The translations under genes were made by a program, and so were the position numbers. A stretch of DNA of 64,000 bases from Sulfitobacter sp. (GTDB taxonomy: Bacteria > Pseudomonadota > Alphaproteobacteria > Rhodobacterales > Rhodobacteraceae), in assembly GCA_024637305.1 (NCBI GenBank), contig JAGXFI010000079.1:1-64000 (forward strand), written 5' to 3'. Below the pieces are notes generated by a model, which worked only from the letters and a program-made list of their open reading frames with translations, did no database searches and had not been told where the DNA came from. This document shows positions 33,709 through 42,403 of this stretch, piece after piece. Numbering within the stretch: position 1 is the stretch's first letter; each line of letters begins with the position of its first letter.

Positions 33709-35785
33709 CACTCCGCCCGAAGTAACTATCGAAGCTGCGCGCGAGTCCCGATTCAGCGGTACGAGCTTTGTCTGGATCATCCCCATTCTTGCGCTCGTCA
33801 TTGCGCTGGGCGTGGCGTGGCAATCCTATAATGCCCGTGGACCCTTGATCGAAGTGGAATTCGAAAAGGGTGCCGGGATTGCCGCAGGCGCGACAGAGCT
33901 GAAATATCGCGATATCACAGTGGGTCGCGTCGAAGAGGTCGGGTTTACCGAGGGGTTGGACCGCGTGCTTGCGCGGATCCGCGTGGACAAGGCCGTCGCG
34001 CCCTACATTGACGATGGTTCGGTCTTCTGGATCGTGGAGCCGGAAGTGACCGCGCAGGGGATCACCGGATTGAGCACCGTGTTGAGCGGTGTCTACATCG
34101 AAGGGTCCTGGGACACGCAGATCGGGCAGGCGGAGACCAGGTTTCAAGGGGCGTCACAGACGCCATTGATCCGACCAGGCAAATCCGGGCTGCAACTAGC
34201 GTTCCGCACGTCGGCGACGGGGACGTTGACGGACAATGCGCCGATCCTGTTTCGTGGCATCGAAGTGGGGCGCGTCGGCAAGGCCCAGATCGCGCGCGGC
34301 GGTACCTTTGCCATTGTCGAGGCGCTTATCTACGAAGAGCATCGCAGTCTTGTGAATTCATCCACGCGGTTCTGGGACACTTCCGGTTTCAGCGTGTCTA
34401 TTGGACCGGGAGGGGCCGAGATCGACTTCTCCTCCTTGGCGACGCTGGTAGGGGGCGGAATCACGTTCGACACTTTTGTCTCGGGCGGCGCGCGCGTGCA
34501 GGACGGGCAGGTTTTTGAAATCTTTCCTGACCGTGGAACCGCCCGCAACAGCGTCTTCAGCGCCTCTGAGGTCGATCCGCTGCGGATCAGCGTGATCTTC
34601 GACGAGAATGTGTCGGGCTTGGCGACCGGAGCACCGGTAGAACTGAGCGGCCTCAAGATAGGCGAAGTCGAGACGCTGGGCGGGGTCATCGACAATGACC
34701 AGTTCGGGGACAGCCGCGTCCGGTTGAATGCCACGCTTCTGGTTCAGCCTGCGCGGCTCGGCCTGCCCGATCAAGTGACGGCAGAGAATGCACTGAGCTT
34801 TTTGCAGGAGCGGGTGGAAAACGGTCTGCGCGCGCGTCTCGCCTCGGCGAGCCTGCTGACCGGCGGTCTGAAGGTCGAAATGGTCGAAGTACCGGACGCC
34901 GAGCCTGCGCGCCTTATCATGACGGAAAATGAAATTCCGGTAATGCCCACAACCAAAAGCGAAGTATCCGATACGGCGGCAACCGTCGAAGGTGTGTTTA
35001 CCCGTATCAACAACTTGCCGATCGAAGAGTTGCTGAACAGCGCGATTGATTTCCTTGGTGCCGCAGAAGCGCTGATTTCCGACGAAGATTTGCGGCAGAC
35101 GCCCGAAGATGTGCGCACGCTGCTGGCCGACCTTTCGGCGCTGGTGAACTCCGATGGCGTGCAGAATGTGCCGGTTTCGCTAAACCAGACACTGACACGG
35201 ATCGAGGGTTTGGTGGCCGAACTCGAGCAGCAGCAGATCACTGCCAAGCTGGTCGCGGCGCTCGATTCCGCCGCCAGTGCTGCCGATACCGTCACCGCCT
35301 CTGTCGAAGGGGTGCCCGCGCTGGTCGAGCAGATACAGTCCGTGGCCGCCAAAGCCGATTCGCTTGAGCTGAACGCGCTGTTGGAAGAGCTGACGCTGCT
35401 GACCCGTTCGGCTGAAAGAGTCCTCGGGACGGAGGATGCGGTGGCATTGCCGGGGGCGCTGAAGGGCGCGTTGGACGAGCTGAACGCCACTCTCACTGAG
35501 CTGCGCGAAGGCGGGGCCGTGGCGAACGTGAACCAGACGCTTGCTTCAGCGCGCACCGCGGCCGATAATATCGCCGTCTCGGCACAGGAGTTGCCGGACG
35601 TGGTGGAACGGCTGACCGCGTTGTTTGCGCAGGCCAGCAGGACCATCGAAGGCTATAACAAAGGCGACGAGATCAGCCGGACGGCGCAGGAAACGATGCG
35701 TGACATCCAGCAGGCCGCCGACGCGCTCGCCAAGCTGGCGCGAACCATCGAACGAAATCCGAACTCTTTGCTGCTGGGACGATAG
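33701..35785 (+). CDS. pqiB: MCE-domain protein, PqiB type
   Basis: The start at 33701 gives 694 residues. One N-terminal membrane helix (about 24-42) precedes three MCE domains at about 47-140, 160-255 and 285-390 (GPLIEVEFEKGAGIAAGATELKYR; APILFRGIEVGRV; GAPVELSGLKIGEV). A long helical C-terminus (about 440-690) is rich in Ala, Glu and Leu, as in the needle of PqiB/YebT that bridges the periplasm for lipid transfer. It is longer than E. coli PqiB (546). Confidence 0.9.
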   Translation: MSDTPPEVTIEAARESRFSGTSFVWIIPILALVIALGVAWQSYNARGPLIEVEFEKGAGIAAGATELKYRDITVGRVEEVGFTEGLDRVLARIRVDKAVAPYIDDGSVFWIVEPEVTAQGITGLSTVLSGVYIEGSWDTQIGQAETRFQGASQTPLIRPGKSGLQLAFRTSATGTLTDNAPILFRGIEVGRVGKAQIARGGTFAIVEALIYEEHRSLVNSSTRFWDTSGFSVSIGPGGAEIDFSSLATLVGGGITFDTFVSGGARVQDGQVFEIFPDRGTARNSVFSASEVDPLRISVIFDENVSGLATGAPVELSGLKIGEVETLGGVIDNDQFGDSRVRLNATLLVQPARLGLPDQVTAENALSFLQERVENGLRARLASASLLTGGLKVEMVEVPDAEPARLIMTENEIPVMPTTKSEVSDTAATVEGVFTRINNLPIEELLNSAIDFLGAAEALISDEDLRQTPEDVRTLLADLSALVNSDGVQNVPVSLNQTLTRIEGLVAELEQQQITAKLVAALDSAASAADTVTASVEGVPALVEQIQSVAAKADSLELNALLEELTLLTRSAERVLGTEDAVALPGALKGALDELNATLTELREGGAVANVNQTLASARTAADNIAVSAQELPDVVERLTALFAQASRTIEGYNKGDEISRTAQETMRDIQQAADALAKLARTIERNPNSLLLGR

Positions 35786-35788
35786 AAC

Positions 35789-36340
35789 ATGAAAATCCTG
35801 ACCCTTTTGCCACTTCTTCTAGTGCTGGCCGCCTGCAGCACCGCCAGCCGGATTGCAGTGCAGGCCCCAGCAGTGACCGATAACATTCCCATTTCCTTTC
35901 GCACGGTCGAGGTGCGGGACGTGTCGTTGCCAGCCTATGCGGCTGCGGACGAGCTTTCGCAGCAGGCCGAGGACGGGACCATAGTGGAGTCCGACGTTCT
36001 TTGGGCGGACACGCCTGAGCGCGCTGTCGCCCTGCAAGTGAGCGAAAATCTGTCGCGGTTGACCCGCGCGCGCGTTGCCTCTGAACCATGGCCTTTCGAA
36101 GCGTACCCGCAGGCCCGGCTTACCGTGCGGTTTTCCGAGATGATTGCCGGCACCAACGGGGTTTTCAGGATCTCGGGCCAGTACTTCGTCGCCAACCTCG
36201 AAGACGGTCCCGAGCGTTCGGGACTGTTTGACCTGACCCAGCCTTACGACGTTGGCGGTGGGCCTTCCGCCATCGCTCGGGCGCGGGGGCAGATCATCCT
36301 CGACCTGTCCAAGCTGATCGCCCGAGAAGGCCTGCGTTAA
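35789..36340 (+). CDS. pqiC: PqiC-like membrane integrity lipoprotein
   Basis: A 183-residue lipoprotein with signal peptide and lipobox LAAC (Cys at about 16) followed by an ABC-type auxiliary (PqiC/YmbA) domain: SLPAYAAADELSQQ, WADTPERAVALQVSENL. It would sit at the outer membrane and dock the PqiB needle. It starts 3 bases after the pqiB-like stop and ends the operon. Confidence 0.85.
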   Translation: MKILTLLPLLLVLAACSTASRIAVQAPAVTDNIPISFRTVEVRDVSLPAYAAADELSQQAEDGTIVESDVLWADTPERAVALQVSENLSRLTRARVASEPWPFEAYPQARLTVRFSEMIAGTNGVFRISGQYFVANLEDGPERSGLFDLTQPYDVGGGPSAIARARGQIILDLSKLIAREGLR

Positions 36341-36400
36341 CCGCGACGACCCTGTGCGCCTCTCTTGCGCAGAGTCCGGTCAGAGACTACATCAACCCGC

Positions 36401-36889
36401 ATGGCTCAGGTAAAATCATCCAGCAAGTCCGACCCGAACTACAAGGTGATCGCCGAAAACCGTCGCGCCCGGTTTGATTACGCGATCGAGGAAGATATCG
36501 AATGCGGGATCATTCTTGAGGGCTCGGAGGTCAAATCGCTGCGCATGGGCGGCTCCAACATCGCCGAAAGCTATGCCGCGGTCGAAGATGGCGAGCTGTG
36601 GCTCGTCAACAGCTATATCGCGCCCTACAAGCAGGCCAAGACCTTTGGCCATGAAGAGCGCCGCCGGCGCAAGATGCTGGTGTCCCGCAAGCAACTTGCC
36701 CATCTGTGGAACGCGACGCAGCGCAAGGGTATGACCCTGGTGCCGCTGGTAATGTATTTCAACCACCGCGGCATGGCCAAGATCAAGATCGGCATCGCCA
36801 AGGGCAAAAAGCTGCACGACAAGCGCGAAACTGCGGCCAAGCGTGACTGGTCACGTCAAAAGCAGCGTTTGCTGAAGGATCACGGCTAG
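36401..36889 (+). CDS. smpB: SsrA-binding protein SmpB
   Basis: The start at 36401 gives 162 residues, the usual size. Motifs are [42 protein letters not shown] and the C-terminal basic tail [19 protein letters not shown], which inserts in the decoding centre. It binds tmRNA in ribosome rescue. No tmRNA gene was seen within the window. Confidence 0.97.
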   Translation: MAQVKSSSKSDPNYKVIAENRRARFDYAIEEDIECGIILEGSEVKSLRMGGSNIAESYAAVEDGELWLVNSYIAPYKQAKTFGHEERRRRKMLVSRKQLAHLWNATQRKGMTLVPLVMYFNHRGMAKIKIGIAKGKKLHDKRETAAKRDWSRQKQRLLKDHG

Positions 36890-37035
36890 TCCGCGCATCC
36901 TCTGGCAAGTTCTGGGTGGAACGCGACATATTGTCGAAATGACCGGCGATCTACTCGAAGACAGGCTCTCGCACACTTGCCACCTGTGAGCCGTGGGGTT
37001 AGCTAAAGAAAACCCAACAGAGGGGGATTTTCCCT

Positions 37036-37890
37036 ATGTCCGACGACCCCAGAACGCTTGTTTCGACAGATTGGCTGGCACAGCACCTCAAGGACCCCGA
37101 CTTGCGGATTCTCGATGCGTCTTGGTATCTGCCCAACGTAGGCCGTGACCCCGAGGCCGAATACCGGGAAGGGCATATTCCCGGCGCGCGGTTTTTTGAC
37201 ATTGATGATATCTCGGATGCGCGGTCCGACCTGCCCCACATGGCTCCCCCGATCGAGAAATTCATGTCGCGCATGCGTGCAATGGGCGTGGGGGACGGTC
37301 ATCAGGTGGTGGTTTACGACGGCGCGGGTCTGTTGTCGGCTGCGCGCGTCTGGTGGTTGTTCAAGCTGATGGGGCAGGAAAACGTTGCGGTGTTGGACGG
37401 TGGTCTGCCCAAGTGGCTGGCCGAGGATCGCCCGACCGAGGACATGCCCCCCATTGCTCGCGAGCGTCACATGACGGTGCGGTTCCAGAACCAGTTGGTG
37501 CGCGACGTAACGCAGGTTGCGCAGGCCTCCAAGCTGGGCGAACCGCAGATCGTGGACGCCCGTTCCGCCGAGCGTTTTCGCGGCGAAGCGCCAGAGCCGC
37601 GCGAAGGTCTGCGTGCCGGCCATATTCCGGGATCGCGGAATGTGCCCTATGACGCGCTGCTGAATGATGACAAGACGATGAGATCCCCCAAAGAATGCCG
37701 TGCCATATTTGAGGCTGCGGGGCTCGATCTGTCCAAGCCGGTCGTCACGACATGCGGGTCCGGCGTAACGGCGGCGATTCTGGCTCTTGCGCTTGAGCGG
37801 ATGGGCCACGGTGCCTGGTCGCTATACGATGGTTCATGGGCCGAGTGGGGCCAGTTCCCCACCGTCCCGGTCGCGACAGGAGACGCGTGA
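37036..37890 (+). CDS. sseA: 3-mercaptopyruvate sulfurtransferase
   Basis: The 284-residue protein has two rhodanese domains (about 5-140 and 160-280). The active Cys240 lies in the loop CGSGVTA, the signature of mercaptopyruvate rather than thiosulfate sulfurtransferases. It transfers sulfur from 3-mercaptopyruvate to thiols, giving persulfides. The aromatic aminotransferase gene overlaps its stop (TGATG), which is fitting because aminotransferases can make 3-mercaptopyruvate from cysteine. Confidence 0.93.
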   Translation: MSDDPRTLVSTDWLAQHLKDPDLRILDASWYLPNVGRDPEAEYREGHIPGARFFDIDDISDARSDLPHMAPPIEKFMSRMRAMGVGDGHQVVVYDGAGLLSAARVWWLFKLMGQENVAVLDGGLPKWLAEDRPTEDMPPIARERHMTVRFQNQLVRDVTQVAQASKLGEPQIVDARSAERFRGEAPEPREGLRAGHIPGSRNVPYDALLNDDKTMRSPKECRAIFEAAGLDLSKPVVTTCGSGVTAAILALALERMGHGAWSLYDGSWAEWGQFPTVPVATGDA

Positions 37891-39074
37891 TGTTCGAGAC
37901 CCTCAAGGCGCAGCCCGCCGACAAGATCCTGATGCTGATGCAGATGTATCGCGAAGACCCGCGCGAGAACAAGATCGACCTCGGCGTCGGGGTCTACAAG
38001 GATGCAACGGGTCTTACCCCCGTGATGCGGGCGGTCAAGGCGGCAGAGCATAAGCTTTGGAAAGATCAGGACAGCAAGGTTTATACCGGTCTTGTCGGCG
38101 ACCCTGCGTTCGGTGATGCGATGGTGGATCTGGTCCTGGCCGATACCGTCCCGCGCGCCAATGTCGCGGCGGCTGCGACACCCGGTGGCACCGGTGCCGT
38201 GCGCCAAGGGTTCGAGATGATCCGGATGGCCCGACCTGATGCGCGTGTCTTTGTGTCCGATCCCACCTGGCCCAACCACCTGTCGATGCTTTCCTATCTC
38301 GGTATCGAAACGGTTCAATACCGCTATTTCGACGACGAAACGCGGGGTGTCGATTTTGACGGCATGATCGCCGATCTGAAGACGGCTCATGCGGGCGACG
38401 TGATCTTGCTGCATGGGTGCTGTCACAATCCGACGGGCGCGAACCTCACCGCGCAGCAGTGGGACGAGGTGATCGCGGTTTTGCTGGAAACCGGTGCCAC
38501 ACCGATGATCGACCTTGCCTATCAAGGGTTTGGCGATGGGCTGGAACAGGACGCGGCCGCCACACGCAAGGTTGCAGCGGCAGTGCCGGAATGTCTGATT
38601 GCGGCCAGTTGTTCGAAGAACTTCGGTATCTACCGCGAGCGGACCGGTATCTTGATGGCTGTGACTGCGGATGCTGCGGCGCAAAAGCTCAATCAGGGAA
38701 CGCTGGCGTATCTCAACCGTCAGAATTTCAGCTTTCCACCCGATCACGGCGCGCGCGTCGTGACGATGATCTTGAGCGACGATGCCTTGCGCGCCGACTG
38801 GAAGGCCGAACTGGAGGAGGTTCGAAATACCATGCTTGGCTTGCGCAGTCAGTTGGCCAAGGAGTTGCAGCAGCGCTCCGGTTCTGACCGCTTTGCCTTT
38901 CTGGCGGCGCATCGGGGCATGTTTTCCCGGCTTGGCACGACGCCAGACAAGGTTGAGGCGTTGCGCGACAAACACGGTATTTACATGGTCGGTGACAGCC
39001 GCATGAATATTGCCGGGCTCAACACGACCACGGTGCCGATCCTTGCTCAGGCGATTTTGGATGTAGGTATCTGA
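37890..39074 (+). CDS. Aromatic amino acid/aspartate aminotransferase (class I)
   Basis: The start at 37890 shares one base with the sseA stop, giving 394 residues. Fold type I aminotransferase of the AspC/TyrB group: NKIDLGVGVYKDATGLTPVM, HGCCHNPTGANLT, the PLP Lys at about 243 (ASCSKNFGIYRERTG) and the substrate Arg in SRMNIAGL. It transaminates aromatic amino acids and aspartate with 2-oxoglutarate. Coupling to sseA suggests a role in cysteine transamination, which is inference. Confidence 0.9.
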   Translation: MFETLKAQPADKILMLMQMYREDPRENKIDLGVGVYKDATGLTPVMRAVKAAEHKLWKDQDSKVYTGLVGDPAFGDAMVDLVLADTVPRANVAAAATPGGTGAVRQGFEMIRMARPDARVFVSDPTWPNHLSMLSYLGIETVQYRYFDDETRGVDFDGMIADLKTAHAGDVILLHGCCHNPTGANLTAQQWDEVIAVLLETGATPMIDLAYQGFGDGLEQDAAATRKVAAAVPECLIAASCSKNFGIYRERTGILMAVTADAAAQKLNQGTLAYLNRQNFSFPPDHGARVVTMILSDDALRADWKAELEEVRNTMLGLRSQLAKELQQRSGSDRFAFLAAHRGMFSRLGTTPDKVEALRDKHGIYMVGDSRMNIAGLNTTTVPILAQAILDVGI

Positions 39075-39130
39075 ACAAATTTGTCTCTGATGCGTTTTTC
39101 TGCATATGTAAGAATGACCGAGGAGTGCAG

Positions 39131-40051
39131 ATGTTTACCAGATTCAGCGAAAACAGAGGCGCAGACAGTCCTGACGTCACCGGATTCTACCATGAGGACA
39201 CGGGGTCAGTGCAGTATGTCGTGTCTGATCCGGCAAGTGGTGAGGCCGCTCTCATTGATGTGGTGCAGGATTTCGACGCGGCCGCCGCCGCCATCAGTCC
39301 GGCGAACGCGGATGCCATATTGGCGCATGTCGCCGACAAGGGCCTGACGGTCAAATGGGTGCTGGATACGCATCCGCACGCCGACCACCTGATGGCGTCA
39401 AGCTATCTGAAGGAAAAAACCGGCGCGCCAAATGCAATCGGCGCGAAAGTCGCCGAAATCGCAGACCTGTGGCGCGACATTTACCATATGTCCGATGCCT
39501 TCGATGTCTCGGCTGACTTCGACCGTCTCTTCAATGACGGCGACACCTTTCGGATCGGCGGACTGGATGTGCGGGTCATGCTGTCGCCGGGGCATACGTT
39601 GGGGTCGATCACATATGTGATCGGTGATGCGGCGTTTGTGCATGACACGTTCATGCATGTCGATGTCGGTACAGCGCGCGCGGATTTTCCCGGAGGCAGC
39701 GCCAGCGAGCTCTATCAGTCGTTGCAGCGCATTCTCGATCTTGCGGATCAGACCCGCCTGTTCATCGGCCACGACTATCCGCCGGTGGATGACCGCGACG
39801 ATCCCGCATGGGAAGCAACGGTCGCAGAGCATCGCGAGAAAAATCCGCACATTGGCGGCGGCACATCAGAGGCGGAGTTCGTCAAGCTGCGCGAGGAGCG
39901 CGACGCGACGCTGAGCCTACCGGATCGGATGCTATATGTTTTGCAGCTGAACCTGCGCGCAGGAAGGGTGCCGGAGGCTGAATCGGATGGCCGTGCGTAT
40001 CTGAAAATTCCATTGAATTATTTTGAAGGAGCCAAGAGCGATGAAGACTGA
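39131..40051 (+). CDS. MBL-fold hydrolase, persulfide dioxygenase-like (Blh/ETHE1 type)
   Basis: The ATG at 39131 is set by AGGAG at 39121-39125, giving 306 residues. The metal motif is THPHADH (H81, H83, D85, H86) with a later His in SPGHTLGS and Asp in FVHDTFMHVD. ETHE1/Blh enzymes oxidise glutathione persulfide to sulfite with one iron. A rhodanese gene overlaps its end by 11 bases, a pairing typical of persulfide oxidation modules. Confidence 0.85.
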   Translation: MFTRFSENRGADSPDVTGFYHEDTGSVQYVVSDPASGEAALIDVVQDFDAAAAAISPANADAILAHVADKGLTVKWVLDTHPHADHLMASSYLKEKTGAPNAIGAKVAEIADLWRDIYHMSDAFDVSADFDRLFNDGDTFRIGGLDVRVMLSPGHTLGSITYVIGDAAFVHDTFMHVDVGTARADFPGGSASELYQSLQRILDLADQTRLFIGHDYPPVDDRDDPAWEATVAEHREKNPHIGGGTSEAEFVKLREERDATLSLPDRMLYVLQLNLRAGRVPEAESDGRAYLKIPLNYFEGAKSDED

Positions 40052-40424
40052 AAATGTAGAGAATGCAGTGCTTGAGACATGGACCGTAGATGAGGTTGCA
40101 CGCGCGCGCGACAAGCAGGAAATCGTCTTGATCGACGTGCGAACACCGCAGGAATATATGTTTGAACATATAGAGGGCGCGCTGTTGATGCCGCTGGTTT
40201 TTTTCGATGCAAAGTCATTGCCGGGTCAAAGCGACAAGCGGATCGTCTTTCACTGCGGATCGGGTGCACGTTCCGAAAAGGTCGCCCGACAGGCTGTTGC
40301 CGCAGGGTTCGAAAAGGTTGCGCATCTTGATGGGGGCTTCGGCGCGTGGAAATCGGCGGGCCAGCCCTATATCGGAACGGACATGGGGTCCGGCGCGCCC
40401 AAACGCATGAGTCAGGAAAAGTAA
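40041..40424 (+). CDS. Single-domain rhodanese
   Basis: The ATG at 40041 follows GAAGGAG, giving 127 residues with one rhodanese domain and Cys72 in the loop CGSGARS. It is cytosolic, with no signal peptide. It probably exchanges sulfane sulfur between thiosulfate or glutathione persulfide and the preceding dioxygenase. It overlaps that gene by 11 bases and is followed by a perfect-stem terminator. Confidence 0.9.
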   Translation: MKTENVENAVLETWTVDEVARARDKQEIVLIDVRTPQEYMFEHIEGALLMPLVFFDAKSLPGQSDKRIVFHCGSGARSEKVARQAVAAGFEKVAHLDGGFGAWKSAGQPYIGTDMGSGAPKRMSQEK

Positions 40425-40426
40425 GA

Positions 40427-40455
40427 TCCTGCGCCGGAGAAAGACCGGCGCAGGA
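40427..40455. terminator. Bidirectional terminator between rhodanese and amtB
   Basis: A perfect 11-bp stem TCCTGCGCCGG / CCGGCGCAGGA with a 7-base AGAAAGA loop sits between two convergent genes. The T-richness on the exits is weak (CTATCTT, and TCTTACTTTT on the minus strand). Confidence 0.7.
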
Positions 40456-40475
40456 CTATCTTGGAACGGGGTCGC

Positions 40476-41780
40476 TTAGCCTTTGGCGAATTCAGGGTAC
40501 GCTTCCATACCCAGCTCCGACATATCCAAACCTGTGATTTCAGCTTCTTGATCGACCCGGATGCCGGTGGTCGCCTTCAGGATGAACCACACGATCATGC
40601 TGGCGACAAAGACAAAGGCACCGATGGCGAAAAAGCCGATGATTTGCGTGATGAATGATGTACCGTCAGTATAGACTGGCACAACCAGCGTGCCCCAGAA
40701 CCCGGCGAGCAGGTGTACAGGGATCGCACCGACCACATCGTCGATTTTGAGTTTGTCGAGCATCGGTACAGCGAATACCACGATCACGCCGCCTATCGCA
40801 CCGATCCAAAGCGCGCCGAACAATGTCGGGTCAAGTGGTCCGGCCGTGATAGACACGAGGCCTGCCAGTGCGCCGTTGAGGACCATGGTAAGGTCCACCT
40901 TGCCATACATTACCTGAGTCAGGATCAATGCGGCTACTGCACCTGCAGCGGCGGCCATGTTGGTGTTGGCAAAGATTTGCGCCACGGCGTCCACATCGCT
41001 GATCGTGCCCATGGCAAGCTGCGACGCGCCGTTAAAGCCGAACCAGCCCATCCACAGGATGAACGTACCCAGCGTCGCCAGTGCAAGGTTTGAGCCGGGC
41101 ATCGGGATGACACGACCGTCCTTGCTGTATTTGCCGAGACGTGGACCAAGTACGATAGCACCGGCCAGTGCCGCGAATCCACCGGCGGCATGAACCAGTG
41201 ACGAGCCGGCAAAGTCGGAAAAGCCCATCTGCGAGAGGAACCCGCCACCCCACTGCCAGGAGGCTTCGATCGGGTAGATGAACCCGGTAAGAACGACGAC
41301 AAAGATCAGGAACGGCCAAAGCTTTATGCGCTCTGCCAAAGTGCCGGATACGATGGATGCCGTTGTCGCGCAGAACATCAACTGGAAGAAGAAGTCGGAA
41401 GCGTTGGAATAGCCGCCCGCGTCGATCTCTGACTTGATGTCCTTGGGACCGATGGTGCCGAAAACGTCCTGGATGATCCAGTTGCCGTCTCCGGGGTACA
41501 TGATGTTGTAGCCTACCAGCCAGTACATCAGTGCTGCGATGGAAAAGAGCGCGATGTTCTTGGTCAGCTGCGTGGTAACGTTCTTGGAGCGCACCAGGCC
41601 CGCCTCAAGCATGGCGAAGCCTGCCGCCATCCAGAAGACAAGAAAGCCGCCGATGAGAAACAGCAGCGTGTTGAAGATGAATTGCGTGTCGGCCAGCGTG
41701 GCATATTCAGGGTCCTGCGCCAGCGCCATTCCCGGCAACAAGGCGGCAGCGGCCGCCAATGAGAGAAGTGTCGGTTTCAT
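40476..41780 (-). CDS. amtB: Ammonium transporter
   Basis: The start at 41780 gives 434 residues. A signal peptide (about 1-22, cut after ALA) precedes about 11 membrane helices. The pore His pair is visible in SSLVHAAGGFAAL and IPVHLLAGFWGTL, and the phenylalanine-gate and Trp regions are present. It imports ammonium and is blocked by P-II, whose gene lies 25 bases upstream on the same strand, the usual glnK-amtB pair. Confidence 0.95.
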   Translation of the reverse strand: MKPTLLSLAAAAALLPGMALAQDPEYATLADTQFIFNTLLFLIGGFLVFWMAAGFAMLEAGLVRSKNVTTQLTKNIALFSIAALMYWLVGYNIMYPGDGNWIIQDVFGTIGPKDIKSEIDAGGYSNASDFFFQLMFCATTASIVSGTLAERIKLWPFLIFVVVLTGFIYPIEASWQWGGGFLSQMGFSDFAGSSLVHAAGGFAALAGAIVLGPRLGKYSKDGRVIPMPGSNLALATLGTFILWMGWFGFNGASQLAMGTISDVDAVAQIFANTNMAAAAGAVAALILTQVMYGKVDLTMVLNGALAGLVSITAGPLDPTLFGALWIGAIGGVIVVFAVPMLDKLKIDDVVGAIPVHLLAGFWGTLVVPVYTDGTSFITQIIGFFAIGAFVFVASMIVWFILKATTGIRVDQEAEITGLDMSELGMEAYPEFAKG

Positions 41781-41805
41781 GTTCTCGGTCCTTGATAGAG
41801 GGGGA

Positions 41806-42144
41806 TCAAATGGCTTCGTCGCCGGTTTCGCCAGTCCGCACGCGCACGGCCTGTTCGACGTCCAGAACAAACACCTTGCCATCGCCGATCTTGCCGGTCT
41901 TTGCCGCTTTGCTGATGACTTCGACCATCTGATCGGCGGCGCTGTCAGGTACGACAAGCTCCAGCTTGATCTTCGGCACGAAGTTCACGACGTATTCGGC
42001 GCCGCGGTAGATTTCTGTATGGCCTGACTGTGCGCCAAACCCCTTGATTTCCGTCACCATCAATCCGCGCACGCCCGCGTCAGTCAGTGCTTCGCGCACC
42101 TCTTCGAGCTTGAATGGTTTGATGGTGGCTATGATCAGTTTCAC
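41806..42144 (-). CDS. glnK: Nitrogen regulatory protein P-II
   Basis: The GTG start at 42144 is supported by AAAGGGG upstream and gives exactly 112 residues, the family length. It has the T-loop with Tyr51 (GHTEIYRGAEY), target of uridylylation, and the B- and C-loops (KTGKIGDGKVF, RTGE). It senses 2-oxoglutarate and ATP/ADP and plugs AmtB when nitrogen is ample. No clear sigma-54 site was found in the upstream gap. Confidence 0.95.
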   Translation of the reverse strand: MKLIIATIKPFKLEEVREALTDAGVRGLMVTEIKGFGAQSGHTEIYRGAEYVVNFVPKIKLELVVPDSAADQMVEVISKAAKTGKIGDGKVFVLDVEQAVRVRTGETGDEAI

Positions 42145-42403
42145 GTCTGATAACCCCTTTATGATCCGCAGGTCGCCCCGCATTGTGCAAGTGCAGCAAA
42201 AGGGAAATCGGCTGGAATCGGGAAGGGTGCAGTGGCTGTATTGCGGGTTGTTACAGGCCTAGATGCTTAAAAAGTAATCTAATATCGTGATTTGCACAAA
42301 AAATAAGCATATAATTGACGGGGTGCGCGTGCTACAGGCGCTAAACATTCCCGACGGTGACAGGTATGGTGTTCGAAAATCAAAAGCCGGGCAGGCATCC
42401 GAC

